The translations under genes were made by a program, and so were the position numbers. 64,000 bases of DNA, taken from assembly GCA_027596075.1 (NCBI GenBank), contig JADGJC010000152.1, positions 31,419 to 95,418 on the forward strand. The letters run 5' to 3'. The notes beneath the pieces were generated by a model. It saw only the letters and a list, made by a program, of their open reading frames with translations. It was not told the DNA's origin and did no database searches. Shown here piece after piece: positions 11,028-21,367 of this stretch; position 1 is the stretch's first letter; every line of letters starts with the position of its first letter. Source of the stretch: Rhizophlyctis rosea (taxonomy: Eukaryota; Chytridiomycota; Chytridiomycetes; Rhizophlyctidales; Rhizophlyctidaceae).

Positions 11028-11566
11028 ATGTCCAAAAAGCTCACCGCAAAGTCGCTCGTATGTGCCACCGCACTTTTCGCTTTCCTTGGCTATCAGACGT
11101 TGACGACTCACGAATATTTTTCACACTCACAGGACGCCCTCCTAAAACGCACCCAAAAGTCCTCCAGCATATCAAAAGCCCCCAAGCAGTCCCTTCCCTC
11201 CTCGTCTCCTTCCGCCACTACCGCTTCTACACCTGCACACAAACGCCCCTTCACCCGCCAAAACACACACAAAAAGCGGCGAGCCGCCAAACCAATTTCA
11301 CAACTACCACCGGATGAGACGGGAGTAAAACAGGAGGACTCTGCAACCAAGTTGGAGCGGAACTTGGCATTTTTGAGAAGTGTCAAGGCGAGCGAGAAGG
11401 AGAGAGGGTTGAAAAATGAGGTGAGTGGGAGGGGTCGGCGTTACAAATTCCCGTCTCTTTACTTGTTATTCTTACCTGCCAGCCCGTTACAGCTTCTGAA
11501 GAAAACATAGAGCCCACCCGCCTGCTTCCCCACTCCCTTCACATGTCACATCTACGCAACCGCTAA
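11028..11566 (+). CDS. small single-pass membrane protein, unknown function
   Basis: ATG at 11028. A short basic N-terminus is followed by a hydrophobic segment at residues 9-25 (SLVCATALFAFLGYQTL), then a Ser/Thr/Lys-rich, apparently disordered region and a charged helix (KLERNLAFLRSVKASEKE). A donor GTGAGT at 11421 and acceptor CCAG ending at 11482 give a 62-bp intron and a stop at 11564-11566, about 158 residues. Without splicing the frame stops at 11510. One N-terminal membrane anchor on a small basic protein is often seen in mitochondrial inner-membrane assembly factors, but nothing here proves that. Confidence 0.45.
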
Positions 11567-12098
11567 ATCATCTGCCTCTTTCATTGCACTGTAACATATG
11601 ACATTCACACACGTACCCGCCTGTTAGGATCCACCCCAGTACATAAGACTCGCTTCCCAACTTATTATAAACGCCGAAGTCTATAGAGTATAATAAAATT
11701 TTTCAGAACATTGTTGAAGATATCTACGCTGTGACTGAGCTGGCAGTCGGAAAGAGGTAAAACAAGATCCAGTCATTCAGTTTGTACGTTGAAAGTTGAG
11801 GAGGGGAAAGCAAAATCGGAAGGGCGACTGCGATGAAAACCCGAGGAACAGCAGGGACATTTTCGAAGCCTTTAAAGTCAAGCATGGGAAGCGCATGTAT
11901 TACAATCGAGAGTACATGTTCCACCTATCTACTCTTTGGAAACTCCGACCTGCGGAGTTGTGGGACCATCGTTTACAAGTGACACTAGGTCCCAGGGCTG
12001 TGTCTTGGTGCATACTAATAAGGGAGATTCGAGAACTTGGATATCTATACAGCACAACAGGTTTTCCGCCTAAGCTAGCTTATCTTCCCATTTGGCAT
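11567..12098. other. intergenic, convergent 3' flanks
   Basis: This AT-rich stretch lies between two gene ends pointing at each other (the small membrane protein and the cellulase). It contains likely poly(A) signals such as 'aataaaat' around 11692-11699. No gene was seen. Confidence 0.4.
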
Positions 12099-13503
12099 CT
12101 AGTTCAAACATTGAGAGTACCATTGGTTGGAAACCTTGCACGTTCCCTGCGAGCAGCACGTGGCACCAGTCCACCCTTGTCCACCACACTGACCGTACAA
12201 AGATGCACAGTTAGTGCTGCCACCAGTCCTGGTAGTAGTAGTAGTGCGAACGGTGGTAGTCTGCGCACGAGTAGTACTGGTCTGCGCCCTAGTAGTAGTC
12301 GTCTGCGCCCTCGTAGTCGTAGTAGGAGTAGTAGACCCACCACCCCCATTCCCAACAAACCACTTCTTCAACTGGGCCATCTGCGGCTTATCCCCACTCG
12401 TCCCCGACGTGGGCTCAAGACTAAACATATAATCCCCCCACCACGGTCCAGAAGCCCACCACGTCCACCCAATCCACACGTCAGAGTTGTCGTTGAGATA
12501 TTGTGCAACTTTGTCGATCATACCGGAGCAGGAAGAGTCAGTTGACACAGCCCATTCACCAAGGAAGGCCTTCTTCCCGTTCGAGCGGAGCCAGTTCGTC
12601 GCGGCGGTGAAGACTTCCGTGCCGTGAGAGCAGACCTTGTTGGTGCCAGAGTAGTCAGAGTCGAAGTATTGGTGCATGTCGTATGCCCAGTTGTTGGATG
12701 GGTCGGTGATGGTTCCTGCGACGCCCGAGTTACCGGAGGAAACCCAGGACCAGGCGCCAGTCCATGCGATACCGGGGACGAGGAGCTTGTTGTTGAAGCC
12801 GGCCTTGCGGATGGCGTTGATGGAGTCTTGGGCGGCGGAGAACCATTGTTGGGTGGGGAGGTCATGGGGTTCGTTCATGATGTCGAACCAGACGTTGGGG
12901 TTGGATTTGTAGCGGTTGGCGAGTTTGGTCCAGAAGTCGGCCATGGCGGAGGAGGGGACTGCGGAGCCGACTGTTGATTGTCAAAAGATGGTAAGTTTAA
13001 TCGTCAGATTGTGCACAAGGTGAGGGTCCTACGTCATAGTGTCTTATGTCTTGCAATTCATGATGACCAACAACTCACCAATTCCACCGCGGTACCGAGC
13101 ATAGTTGTGGGGCTCCAACATCACGATCTGACCAGCAGCCGTAGCGGGCTTGATGAACTTGTCGAGGTAGGACATGTAAGTTTCGTCCAAAGCGCCGTTT
13201 TGGGCAGGTTGGGCACGTTCCCAGGTGAAGCCCATACGGTAGACGTTGGCACCGACGCTCTTCCAGTAGGTGACGGTGTTGGGGTCTGGGTTGGTGTAGT
13301 CGGTGTTGCTATTGGAGAGGTGGGGGTTTGGTATCAATAATGATGGAGTTTGAAGGGAGTCCAAAACAATTGGAAACTTACTAAACGCCGGGCCACTTGC
13401 CGTCACCGAATTCAAGACCAGACTCGTTGGTGCCGGTGTATTGGACCTTTGCCGCTGCCATGCTGGCGAGGGCTAGGACGGTGGACACGCGAGAGATGTG
13501 CAT
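12099..13503 (-). CDS. secreted GH5 endoglucanase with C-terminal CBM1
   Basis: Three exons (13503-13382, 13308-13079, 12970-12099) give 407 residues. A signal peptide (about residues 1-18, ending AAA) leads into a glycoside hydrolase family 5 (beta/alpha)8 barrel. The acid/base Glu is E151 in IMNEPHDLP and the nucleophile is E256 in FLGEWAVS; the [13 protein letters not shown] segment lines the substrate cleft. A Thr/Gly linker with repeats of TTTTRAQ follows and should be O-glycosylated. The last 37 residues are a fungal cellulose-binding module 1 with the QCGGQGWTG motif, four Cys and aromatic binding residues. It cuts internal beta-1,4 bonds of cellulose outside the cell. Length and order match fungal GH5_5-type cellulases. 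A TATA box lies upstream. Confidence 0.95.
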
Positions 13504-13570
13504 CTTTACTGGCAGGGGTATTGGATGATGGTTGACGGCTATTCCAAAGACGACGAAATGTTCAATCGCT

Positions 13571-13577
13571 CTTTATA
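13571..13577 (-). promoter_or_regulatory. TATA box of the cellulase gene
   Basis: TATAAAG on the minus strand, about 70 bases upstream of the cellulase ATG at 13503. Position and direction fit a core promoter. Confidence 0.5.
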
Positions 13578-15132
13578 TCATTCGAGCACAGAATGTCTGC
13601 GCTTGTGGTTTGAAAGTCAACTGCGCAGGTGCGCGGTGTATCCACACCCACCCCACGGAACGTGTGGGCCAGCGGCATCCTTCACACATTCACAATTCGT
13701 CATCGAAAGTTCTCCATCATTGAGAGTCGAGACCCCACACTATGGCGTGTTTCACAAGTGCCTGGAGATACTTTCCGCAGGAGGCGGCACATGTTCGAAC
13801 CAAGGGAATCGGAAAGGACTCAGGTGACAGGAGGGAATTCTCAAGGAGGGATTTCCTGGCTTGGTCGGCTTCACCTTCCCCTTCGTAGATATGCCTTTTG
13901 ACTTTGAGAAGGTCAACAATCATGTTCCATTGTGCATCATGTTTGTGTTTCCATACTTTCTTATTCCCCACATAGTGCCGCTCGAAAAAGAGGAAGACCG
14001 GAGTGAAGAGGCACGGAAGACACAAAGAGTTCTCATTATCTGTCATGTTTGTGCGACAACAGAGAGCAATGGCGGCGGCAAGCTTGCTGCGCCATTTTGC
14101 TTGTTCATGGGTAGTATCCAGTATGCCCGCATTTGGATAAATGTATCAAGTCATTTTTGAATAGATATTACATAATCAATTTTGAAGGACCCTGGGGCAC
14201 ATATTGCACATGCGCATCAAACGTCCGTCTCAATCAACTTGCGGGGGATTTGCAGGGCCAAGTTCAATTGCGCATATCCACATCCATCTAGAAGAATTGT
14301 CATCACGGTATCAGCTTTCCTTCATCGCCAGCCATACTACGTAGCTTACACATGCTGAACAACTGTCCACTGGACCCGATCCCCTCAACTTGGTACGCAA
14401 GTCCGCATCCTTCTCGATCACACCTCCGATCACCCATCCCTACCCACGCAACCGTCTTTCTGCACCTTCTAGATGGTGCTCTACCAATTATTGAAGGCAG
14501 ACCCCTCCAAGCCACTCGCATACCCTCAATCTTACCGCAACGTTTGAAACCCATAACCCACTCTGATGGACAAGATCGAGACGAAAAAACGAGGGATCCC
14601 ACGAATCATTGTCTTCAGCCACACATTAGTAGCATATCCCCTCCCAGAGAGTACAATCGAGCCCGCTGCCTGACTGATCTCCTTCGCAAAATTCTACCGG
14701 ACTTACGTACGGGGCTTTTACCTTACTCCAGAAATTTGCATCAGTCTCTCCTAAGCCCGTTTGATAGTATCCTTTCATTACGCAGCGACGCTCAAGAAGT
14801 CGTATTTCGAGATCTTCCCCTGCTGTCTTGGTCAAGTAGCCGCGCGCTGGCGTGTGTGGATGTGTGCTGGCTTATGATATATCGATTCGGCAGGTACATT
14901 TAATAGATTGGATGAGATCGAGCAAGTCGTTGTCTCACATTCGCACTTGTGCAGCTTGCTCATACACAACAACCTCCACATCAACCGTACACTACCGCTC
15001 GTACCATCATACTCTCATATAACATTGCGGAATCAGTCATAACAACCAACGCGACTCATACACTCCACCAAGCACTATACCAGAAAAACACACCTAGTCA
15101 CACACATATAGACACCGACAGCACCGCCCACC
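13578..15132. other. intergenic with a weak coding-like patch
   Basis: This stretch has no recognised gene. On the minus strand, about 14530-14778 reads as plausible protein in two frames that could be joined by a GTAAGT donor near 14706 (phrases MKGYYQTGLGETDANFW and ATNVWLKTMIRGIPRFF). A second minus frame lies at 13717-14046. Neither matches a family I know. The last 200 bases are the RapGAP 5' region. Confidence 0.3.
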
Positions 15133-17574
15133 ATGTCCGTCACGGTGGGGAACTCCGAGTTCCACCCGATGGCAACTAACCCGAATGCGCGCATTACGGG
15201 CGTTCACGAGTCGCTGCTACAGGAATGTGAAAAGGATATCATTTGGTATAGGGATAATTTCTTTGGCAAAGGTAATGATCGATTGGAGGTGTCTTGGGAC
15301 GATGGGTGGGATGGAGGGAGTGATGTTGGTCTGGGGACACGCGAGCAGGATGGAGGGGCTGTCTGGATGAAGATTGGAATCTATAGGAGATTTGGAGCAG
15401 TCTTGCAGGCAATCCTGGGATTTGCAGAGATGGGGGACGTAATTAAAGAGCAATAGATTGGGCTGACAGTCATTCGATGAAGGGAACGAGAGGATTGATC
15501 TAAGACGCCCGGAGAAGAATGCTTACAATCTCTGATTAAGCAAGACTTTTTCAAGACGCGGGACGCCAATGAAATCAAGAACAGAAATGTCTTACTAATC
15601 AAAACCTGTTTCTTCCCACTCCCGATAATCGCAGCCCACCAAAACTACCTAGCCCTCGACTCCCCCCGCGGCCCCCTCGCGATCTCCGTCATCCAAGACG
15701 GCGACGTCTACAAAGCCCTCGTCCGCACCACCGCCGGATCCGAACGTCTCAGCGTCTCCGTTTCCGCTGTGCCAGTCCCTTGGTGGCGCAAAGCCTTTGG
15801 CATGGGTCCCACTTTAGGTGCCCTCATGACCGCCATCAGCCGGAACATTCCCACACAGAACCTGAAGTTATGCAAAGACCCTAACTTGGCGAACGAACTG
15901 CTGGCAATGGAGGAGAGACAGGTCATTAGGAGTTATAAGTTTGGGGTGGCGTATGTTGGACCGGGGCAGACGAGTGAGGAGGAGATGTTGCAGAATAGGA
16001 TGGGTGAGTTTGAAGACTTGCTCTTGCTATTGTTGTATGACACACACACGTACGGTATAGCGCACATACAATGGAAAGACCGCTAACCAACTTTCGTCAT
16101 GCCAAATTCAGAAACCTCATCGCCAGCATTCAAACAGTTCCTAAATTTCCTCGGAGAAACAATAGAACTAAGAGGGTGGAAGGGTTACCGGGCAGGGTTG
16201 GACACATCAGGAAGTACGTAATCCTCTGCATCCCTCCCCCCATATCCTACCACTCACCAACCCCAAAACCCAAACTTAACCAACCCCCACAACCACCCAG
16301 GCAATAACACCGGCACACACTCCGTCTACACAAAATGGCAAGGCTACGAAATCATGTTCCACGTCTCTACCCTCCTGCCCTTCATCCAGGGCGACCGCCA
16401 ACAACTCGAGCGCAAACGCCATATTGGCAACGACATTGTTGTTATTGTGTTCCAGGAGAGCGAGACGCCGTATCAGTTGACGAGTATCACCAGTCATCAG
16501 AATCATGTGATCGCGGTCGTGCAGCCTAGTGGGGATGGGTATAAGTGAGTATGCGGGGGGTTTTGAGGGGGTTGGTGGGTGTAGGGAGAGGGGGCGGTTG
16601 GGAATTTTGAGAGAGGGGTTGGGTGGGGAGGTTGTGGAAGGGATGGCAGAAGGTGTCAGGGTTAAGTCATTGAGGAGCAAGACGCTGTGCGAGTAGCATT
16701 AGGGGGCACCTAACGGATGGGGCGACCAACAGGCCGGTTGAGGACAGGGCCGCGTTGAGGACAGTGGGAAGTGAGCTGATTAACCAAAGGAAAAGGGGTG
16801 TGGGGATGCGAAGGGGAATTCATCATCTGACGGGGGGGCGGGGCTTGAACCAAATTGTTGTTTCACGAGCAAACTAACCAAGAACAAAATATATTAACGC
16901 TCTCCATCATAATCCCACCAGACTATGCGTATGCCCCAAAACAGGAGTACCATCCTTCACACCAGACATCCCTGAACCGCCTCTCTTCAACAAGGACGCG
17001 GTGTCGAGAGATTTTTTCCTTCATAAGTGTAAGTATGGCGAGAGTGAAAAGGCGAGGATTGAAGGGAAGCAAAGGAGAAAGTTGGTGGCGTGTTGGGGAT
17101 GGTGTCGAGGAGGAAGCTTGTTGGAAGGGTGATTATGGCGGGCATTACCCAAGAATCGTCAGAAGCAGTTGAAGCAGAGAGTCAATTGGGGAAAGATTTG
17201 GGATCTTGGAGGGTCGTGCTTTTGGGTTGTTATTCTTGCCTCCATATCTTTATTTGCGCCTGCGAGGGGGGAGGGGTTAGGAGCATTGTGGTCAGGGAGC
17301 TTGAGAGGATGCTCTACTCAAAGAGGGAAGGACCCCGAAACGGAGTTGATGGGGTCACCACCACAAAATTTTGATGATGGTAAAATGGGCAGAATGGAAC
17401 AGAATGGACACCCTCGTACAATTTCTCTTAATTAAACAACATCTATCAATCTTTCGAATCATCGTAGTGGTCAACGGCGAACGAGCAAGTTACAAAGCCC
17501 CATCCTTTGCACCCAAAATATCGCGAACACGGTCGGTGCTACTGTACGAGGTTGCATCGAAGTTCCTGACGTAA
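15133..17574 (+). CDS. Rap-type GTPase-activating protein (RapGAP domain)
   Basis: Exon 1 (15133-15271) ends in the WYRDNFFGK phrase typical just before the domain. Exon 2 (15635-16003) carries HQNYLALDSPRGPL and YKFGVAYVGPGQTSEEEM; exon 3 is 16112-16213. Exon 4 (16301-16544) carries NNTGTHSVYTKW, YEIMFHVSTLLPF and RKRHIGNDIVVIVFQE, with the catalytic Asn of the 'Asn thumb' (HIGND). Exon 5 starts at 16922 (TGVPSFTPDIPEPPLF). The last exon, about 17470-17574, ends SRTRSVLLYEVASKFLT. The exon structure between about 17100 and 17460 could not be settled. RapGAPs speed GTP hydrolysis on Rap-type small GTPases. No PDZ or GoLoco region is visible. Confidence is high for the domain, lower for the 3' end. 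Confidence 0.88.
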
Positions 17575-18278
17575 GGCAGTTAGAAGGGGAAGGATGGGGG
17601 TTGGGAATCATATGGGGGGGGGGGGGAATATTACAGCGTTCATGGCGTGTTATACCCTTTCTGGCGTTGTTACGAAGGGAGAAACGGGCGGCACGGTGTG
17701 TCTTGTGTAATGAGTTGGTGCGAGTCAGAAGAGAGAAAGGGTGACAAGGAGAGAGTATCAAGCTGCGCCCCTGTGATGAAAGAGGGGGGGGATTCTTCAC
17801 ATACAGTTAGAGGATAGTTTTTGTGTTTCTTTATTTCCCCGATCCTCGGTGTTTTGTTGTGTTTTTCTTTCGGACTTTGGAGAATACGAATCGTTTTTGT
17901 TTGATTCATCTTTTTTGCTTTTTTGGGTTCGAGTTGACCATGAGTGATGGGCATGCGCTGAGCCCCGCAAGATGATAGAGTGATTTCATCATCCAGCTCC
18001 AAGGGCTTGCCAGCATACGAGACCACATATTGCAGTAATGCCATCTGGACCCACACCACAGAACTCCACCTCCTCATATGCTGCCGCTCTCGATCTATTT
18101 GTCTTTACGCCACCCTCTTGTTCTTTCCGTCAATACAGCCGGGTCTCACTAAGGTCCTAGGAAAAATAAACTCCCTATCCATCTAATCACCGGCGTGCAC
18201 GATGGTTCTCATTAATATTCAAAAAAAAGCTCATAACTACACATTGAAATTGCCCCAAAGTGTTACAACGAATATACA
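17575..18278. other. intergenic, convergent 3' flanks
   Basis: This lies between the RapGAP stop and the stop of the next minus-strand gene. It contains an 11-12 base G run near 17614-17626, a place where assembly errors are likely. No gene was recognised. Confidence 0.4.
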
Positions 18279-19166
18279 CTATTGATGAAACGCCTCAAAA
18301 GCTTCCAAAATATGGGGTTCCAACTCCTTCAGTGATGTCCCACCGTCAAATCTACCTGCAAGGTACCCATCACAATCAACCAGAACCATCTCAAAAGCCT
18401 CAACGAGACCTCCCCGTTTCTTATGATCAGCCCCCTGCTGGTCAGATTGCTGATGAACCCATGCAAATAGCTCATGAGCGTCGGTCTGGTCATGCGCTAC
18501 GGGCTGCAAAAGAGGAAATGTCACGCCGTAGGCAGCTCTGCAAGGAACATGGATAATTCCAGTAGATTCGTGGAGTGATAGATCGCAAGGAGGGTCACGG
18601 TCGAGATCATCATCATCTCCGTAACCGTATGAGTCTTGGTATATTTGCTCCTCCTCTTCATCACCAATTTGCCGCACCTCCTCCCCTTTAGACGGATCAG
18701 GCTCTTCAGGTGGGCCCACATCATTCCCTGCCTCATCCTGCTGCCCGCCTTCCCATCTCATCCCAAGTATGGGTACACCAAACGTCCGCATACTTCTCTT
18801 GTGGTTACCAAAGAGGTCTGCATCTAGATCCGCGTACTTCCCGGTAGTGTACTTGAGGTATAAATTATCTAGGTAATGGCAACGGGAACGGATGGCAGCG
18901 ACGTCTCCGTGGGTGGGGAGGGTGACGAAGAGGATTGGATTGCCGGGGAAATGGCCGACTCCGTCACGGTCTGGTCCTGATAGATGCCAGAGGCCGACGG
19001 GGTCTCCTGAGGCTTTGGTGAGGTTGAGGGAGTAGAAGGAGTCGTTTGGGTTGGACATTGTGGTGGTTTTGCGGGTTTGGCAAAAGGAAGAAGTATAGGA
19101 TGAGATTATGAGCCGTGAGATGCCGAATGCATGTAGTCTACGGCAAATGCTTGAGAGAGAGAACAT
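18279..19166 (-). CDS. conserved-looking unknown protein with possible mitochondrial leader
   Basis: A single exon. ATG at 19166 gives about 295 residues and starts with a 36-residue segment rich in Arg, Ser and hydrophobics with no acidic residue (MFSLSSICRRLHAFGISRL), a good mitochondrial presequence. ATG at 19058 (MSNPNDSFYSLNL) would give 260 residues without it. The body has a compact N-terminal half (GHFPGNPILFVTLPTHGDVAAI), an acidic middle (GDEEEEQIYQDSYGYGDDDD) and a C-terminal half ending HILEAFEAFHQ. No family was recognised. It is divergent from the Ser-rich gene, with about 300 bp between starts. Confidence 0.6.
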   Translation of the reverse strand: MFSLSSICRRLHAFGISRLIISSYTSSFCQTRKTTTMSNPNDSFYSLNLTKASGDPVGLWHLSGPDRDGVGHFPGNPILFVTLPTHGDVAAIRSRCHYLDNLYLKYTTGKYADLDADLFGNHKRSMRTFGVPILGMRWEGGQQDEAGNDVGPPEEPDPSKGEEVRQIGDEEEEQIYQDSYGYGDDDDLDRDPPCDLSLHESTGIIHVPCRAAYGVTFPLLQPVAHDQTDAHELFAWVHQQSDQQGADHKKRGGLVEAFEMVLVDCDGYLAGRFDGGTSLKELEPHILEAFEAFHQ

Positions 19167-19357
19167 GAAGAAGGGGGGGAAGGGTAAGTGTGTCGTCAAA
19201 TGCTCACGTCGAAGGTCCTGTCGTGGTTAGTATATTTCACCCTTGCAAACTGGGACGGAGAAGGGTTGCAACACATGGAGATGCGGCTTTTCGCAGGTCC
19301 TGGTGCGCATGGTCGCCGGCCCAACATCGAGTCGACGCGTCAGGAGGTGACGGCTGC

Positions 19358-19365
19358 TATAAATA
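19358..19365 (+). promoter_or_regulatory. TATA box of the Ser-rich gene
   Basis: TATAAATA, about 106 bases upstream of the ATG at 19471. Confidence 0.5.
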
Positions 19366-19470
19366 CCACCACCAGCGTCCATCCCCTTTCTTTTCCTCAG
19401 ACTCCTCCCCGACAACATACAACCATCAATTTTACTCCCACCACAAAGCAAATCGGCATTCCACAAAATA

Positions 19471-20559
19471 ATGTCCGCCTCTCCATCCACCATCGCTCGT
19501 TTGCACCGCAAGACGTCCCAAACTTGGGTTCGTTCCCCCGCCACTATCGACTCATTCGTGCCCATTGCTCGCATCCAAACTTCCAGCATTGAAAGTTTCC
19601 ATTCTCCTGAGTGCTTTTCCTCCTCCATCACAGCATCCTTCCACACCGCTCCCGAACATGCTTCTTTATCCATCCCAGAGTCCTTCCACACTGTTGAGAA
19701 CTCCTTCCCCCTTGATTTGCCCCGTTCCCAAACCGTGGACAGTTACGTGACTGTTCCTACTGTCCGCATGACATCTTCGGACATGGAAGACATATCTCTT
19801 GTACTTGAGCCACTTCCTGAGTGTATGTCCGCGGAATCGTTCTCCTCCCATATCCCCGACTTTCCCTCCACCATTGCCCTGCCTGCTCTCACACCCCTTG
19901 CCCAAACCTTTCTGGTTGACGACGACGACAATGGCATTCCGCCCAACGCACCCATAGCGCCCCGTTTCCAGGATATGATCATTGCGAGGGGTGATAGCGT
20001 TCTTTCGGAGTGGTCTGATATAGGTGAAGAAGGGGAGGAGTATGTCCGGGAGTCGACACCTTCCCCTCTACCGAGGCCAACGAGAATTCCATCCCATCCT
20101 TTGGGAAACATGGATGATGCAGTAATGGCGCAAGCAAATGATGTTAATGGACAGTTTACTTCTCCTCCTCCTTCACATCCTTCCAATCCTTCCACCACCA
20201 TATTGTCCCACTCCTTGTCCCACTCCCCCCGATTAACCCGCATCTCAACATCCCTTTGGTCTCGTACAACCCCTACACTCTCACGTTTCCTATCCCTCTC
20301 TTCCATCCCAAAACCAATTCGCCGCCACCCTTCCAAATCCAAGACAGCAAGAGTCGTTTCCACTTCAAAGAACCGATCTCCATCAATCAGAAGGATCTAC
20401 CTTACTCGTCAGACTCTTCGCAATGCCGCGAAGTACGGCCACGGGGGTTCGAGACGTTACACTCGACTTGCACGCTCGGGATCGTTTGCGGGGAGTGGAT
20501 GGGAGCGGGCGAGGGAGGACAGACTTGTAAAACGGGGAAGGGTCACCAAGTGTTGGTAG
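19471..20559 (+). CDS. Ser/Pro-rich, largely disordered protein, unknown
   Basis: Single exon, 362 residues. The N-terminal part has a degenerate repeat built on S-x-ESFH/SFHT (SIESFHSPE, ITASFHTAPE, IPESFHTVE), then acidic patches (DDDDNG, EWSDIGEEGEEY) and many SP/TP sites. The C-terminal 110 residues are strongly basic (SKTARVVSTSKNRSPSIRR, SRRYTRLARSG). There is no signal peptide, membrane segment or known domain. Composition suggests a phosphorylated scaffold or nucleic-acid-associated protein. The ATG follows a TATA box at a normal distance, which supports a real gene. Confidence 0.65.
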   Translation: MSASPSTIARLHRKTSQTWVRSPATIDSFVPIARIQTSSIESFHSPECFSSSITASFHTAPEHASLSIPESFHTVENSFPLDLPRSQTVDSYVTVPTVRMTSSDMEDISLVLEPLPECMSAESFSSHIPDFPSTIALPALTPLAQTFLVDDDDNGIPPNAPIAPRFQDMIIARGDSVLSEWSDIGEEGEEYVRESTPSPLPRPTRIPSHPLGNMDDAVMAQANDVNGQFTSPPPSHPSNPSTTILSHSLSHSPRLTRISTSLWSRTTPTLSRFLSLSSIPKPIRRHPSKSKTARVVSTSKNRSPSIRRIYLTRQTLRNAAKYGHGGSRRYTRLARSGSFAGSGWERAREDRLVKRGRVTKCW

Positions 20560-21271
20560 ATGTTGGTCAAGGGCGGCAATGCAAAGACGCTTGGCCATAG
20601 TAACGAACTATTCGCAAGGAACCATCATAGATGTATATATATTACATGTAGAGTCGCATATACAGCTACTAAAAAAGCGACCATGTAAAGTACCATGGAG
20701 ATAAATAAACAAATTCATGATGTTCATTTTGTGTAGAATTGTGGTCTCCCGTGTTTCACGAGTTGAACCATTGAAAGGAACACTTGTCAAATTGGTCCGA
20801 AAAAAGACACCTGGTTACCACAATAGCTCAATACGTAGATTGATCAAGAACACTGCCCTCAAAATTGTGTGGTTACATTGACCATCCGTTGCGTCAACTT
20901 GGGGATTCCATTTTCCCTTCTGCACGGATGACTAGTATGCTTTTTAGTATGCTTTTCAGGGTCTGCACCACACCACTCTCACCGGCAGGCTATTTGTGGC
21001 AGTGTGCTCTCAACAAGGCTGCTGCGGGCCGCCAAGCCACCGACTATCCCACCGGAGGCCTCCCACTTCGGAGCCCACTCACACAAGGTCTCAGCCTCAA
21101 AAGACCCTAAAAGCACCTCCGCTGTGTTCGCACATATCCATGATTGGCCAGATTGGATACCCAACGCAGGTGCATGTGCACGCCTCCAATGCAAAAGCTG
21201 GAGTTCTGGGGATGTAATGTAAAAAGTTGTAAGCACTGTGCAGCTGAGGGAGGCAGAAGGAGCAGGGTGGG
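20560..21271. other. intergenic, upstream of the Cys-rich gene
   Basis: The 3' flank of the Ser-rich gene and the promoter of the Cys-rich secreted protein. No gene was recognised; frames seen here are short and overlap on opposite strands. Confidence 0.4.
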
Positions 21272-21279
21272 TATAAATA
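21272..21279 (+). promoter_or_regulatory. TATA box of the Cys-rich secreted protein gene
   Basis: TATAAATA inside 'gggtataaatagg', about 90 bases upstream of the ATG at 21368. A textbook strong TATA element, consistent with regulated high expression. Confidence 0.6.
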
Positions 21280-21367
21280 GGTGTACGACGGCAACACAAC
21301 CTCTTAGAGCTATCCCTATCCTTCCCGCTCGTTTACTCTTTTTACGGACTGTTGAACACCCGAAAAG

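Noticed and set aside
11796..12545. Long plus-strand open frame opposite the cellulase
   Set aside because: It is antisense to the GH5/CBM1 gene, whose catalytic motifs, linker and splice sites are certain; the plus frame is a Ser/Arg-rich shadow of the Thr-rich linker.
14352..14903. Plus-strand frame of about 183 codons
   Set aside because: The minus strand of the same stretch has more protein-like content, and neither has a start with support or a family match.
19743..20363. Minus-strand frame of about 206 codons opposite the Ser-rich protein
   Set aside because: It mirrors the Ser/Pro-rich composition; the plus frame has the TATA box, a longer frame and structured repeats.
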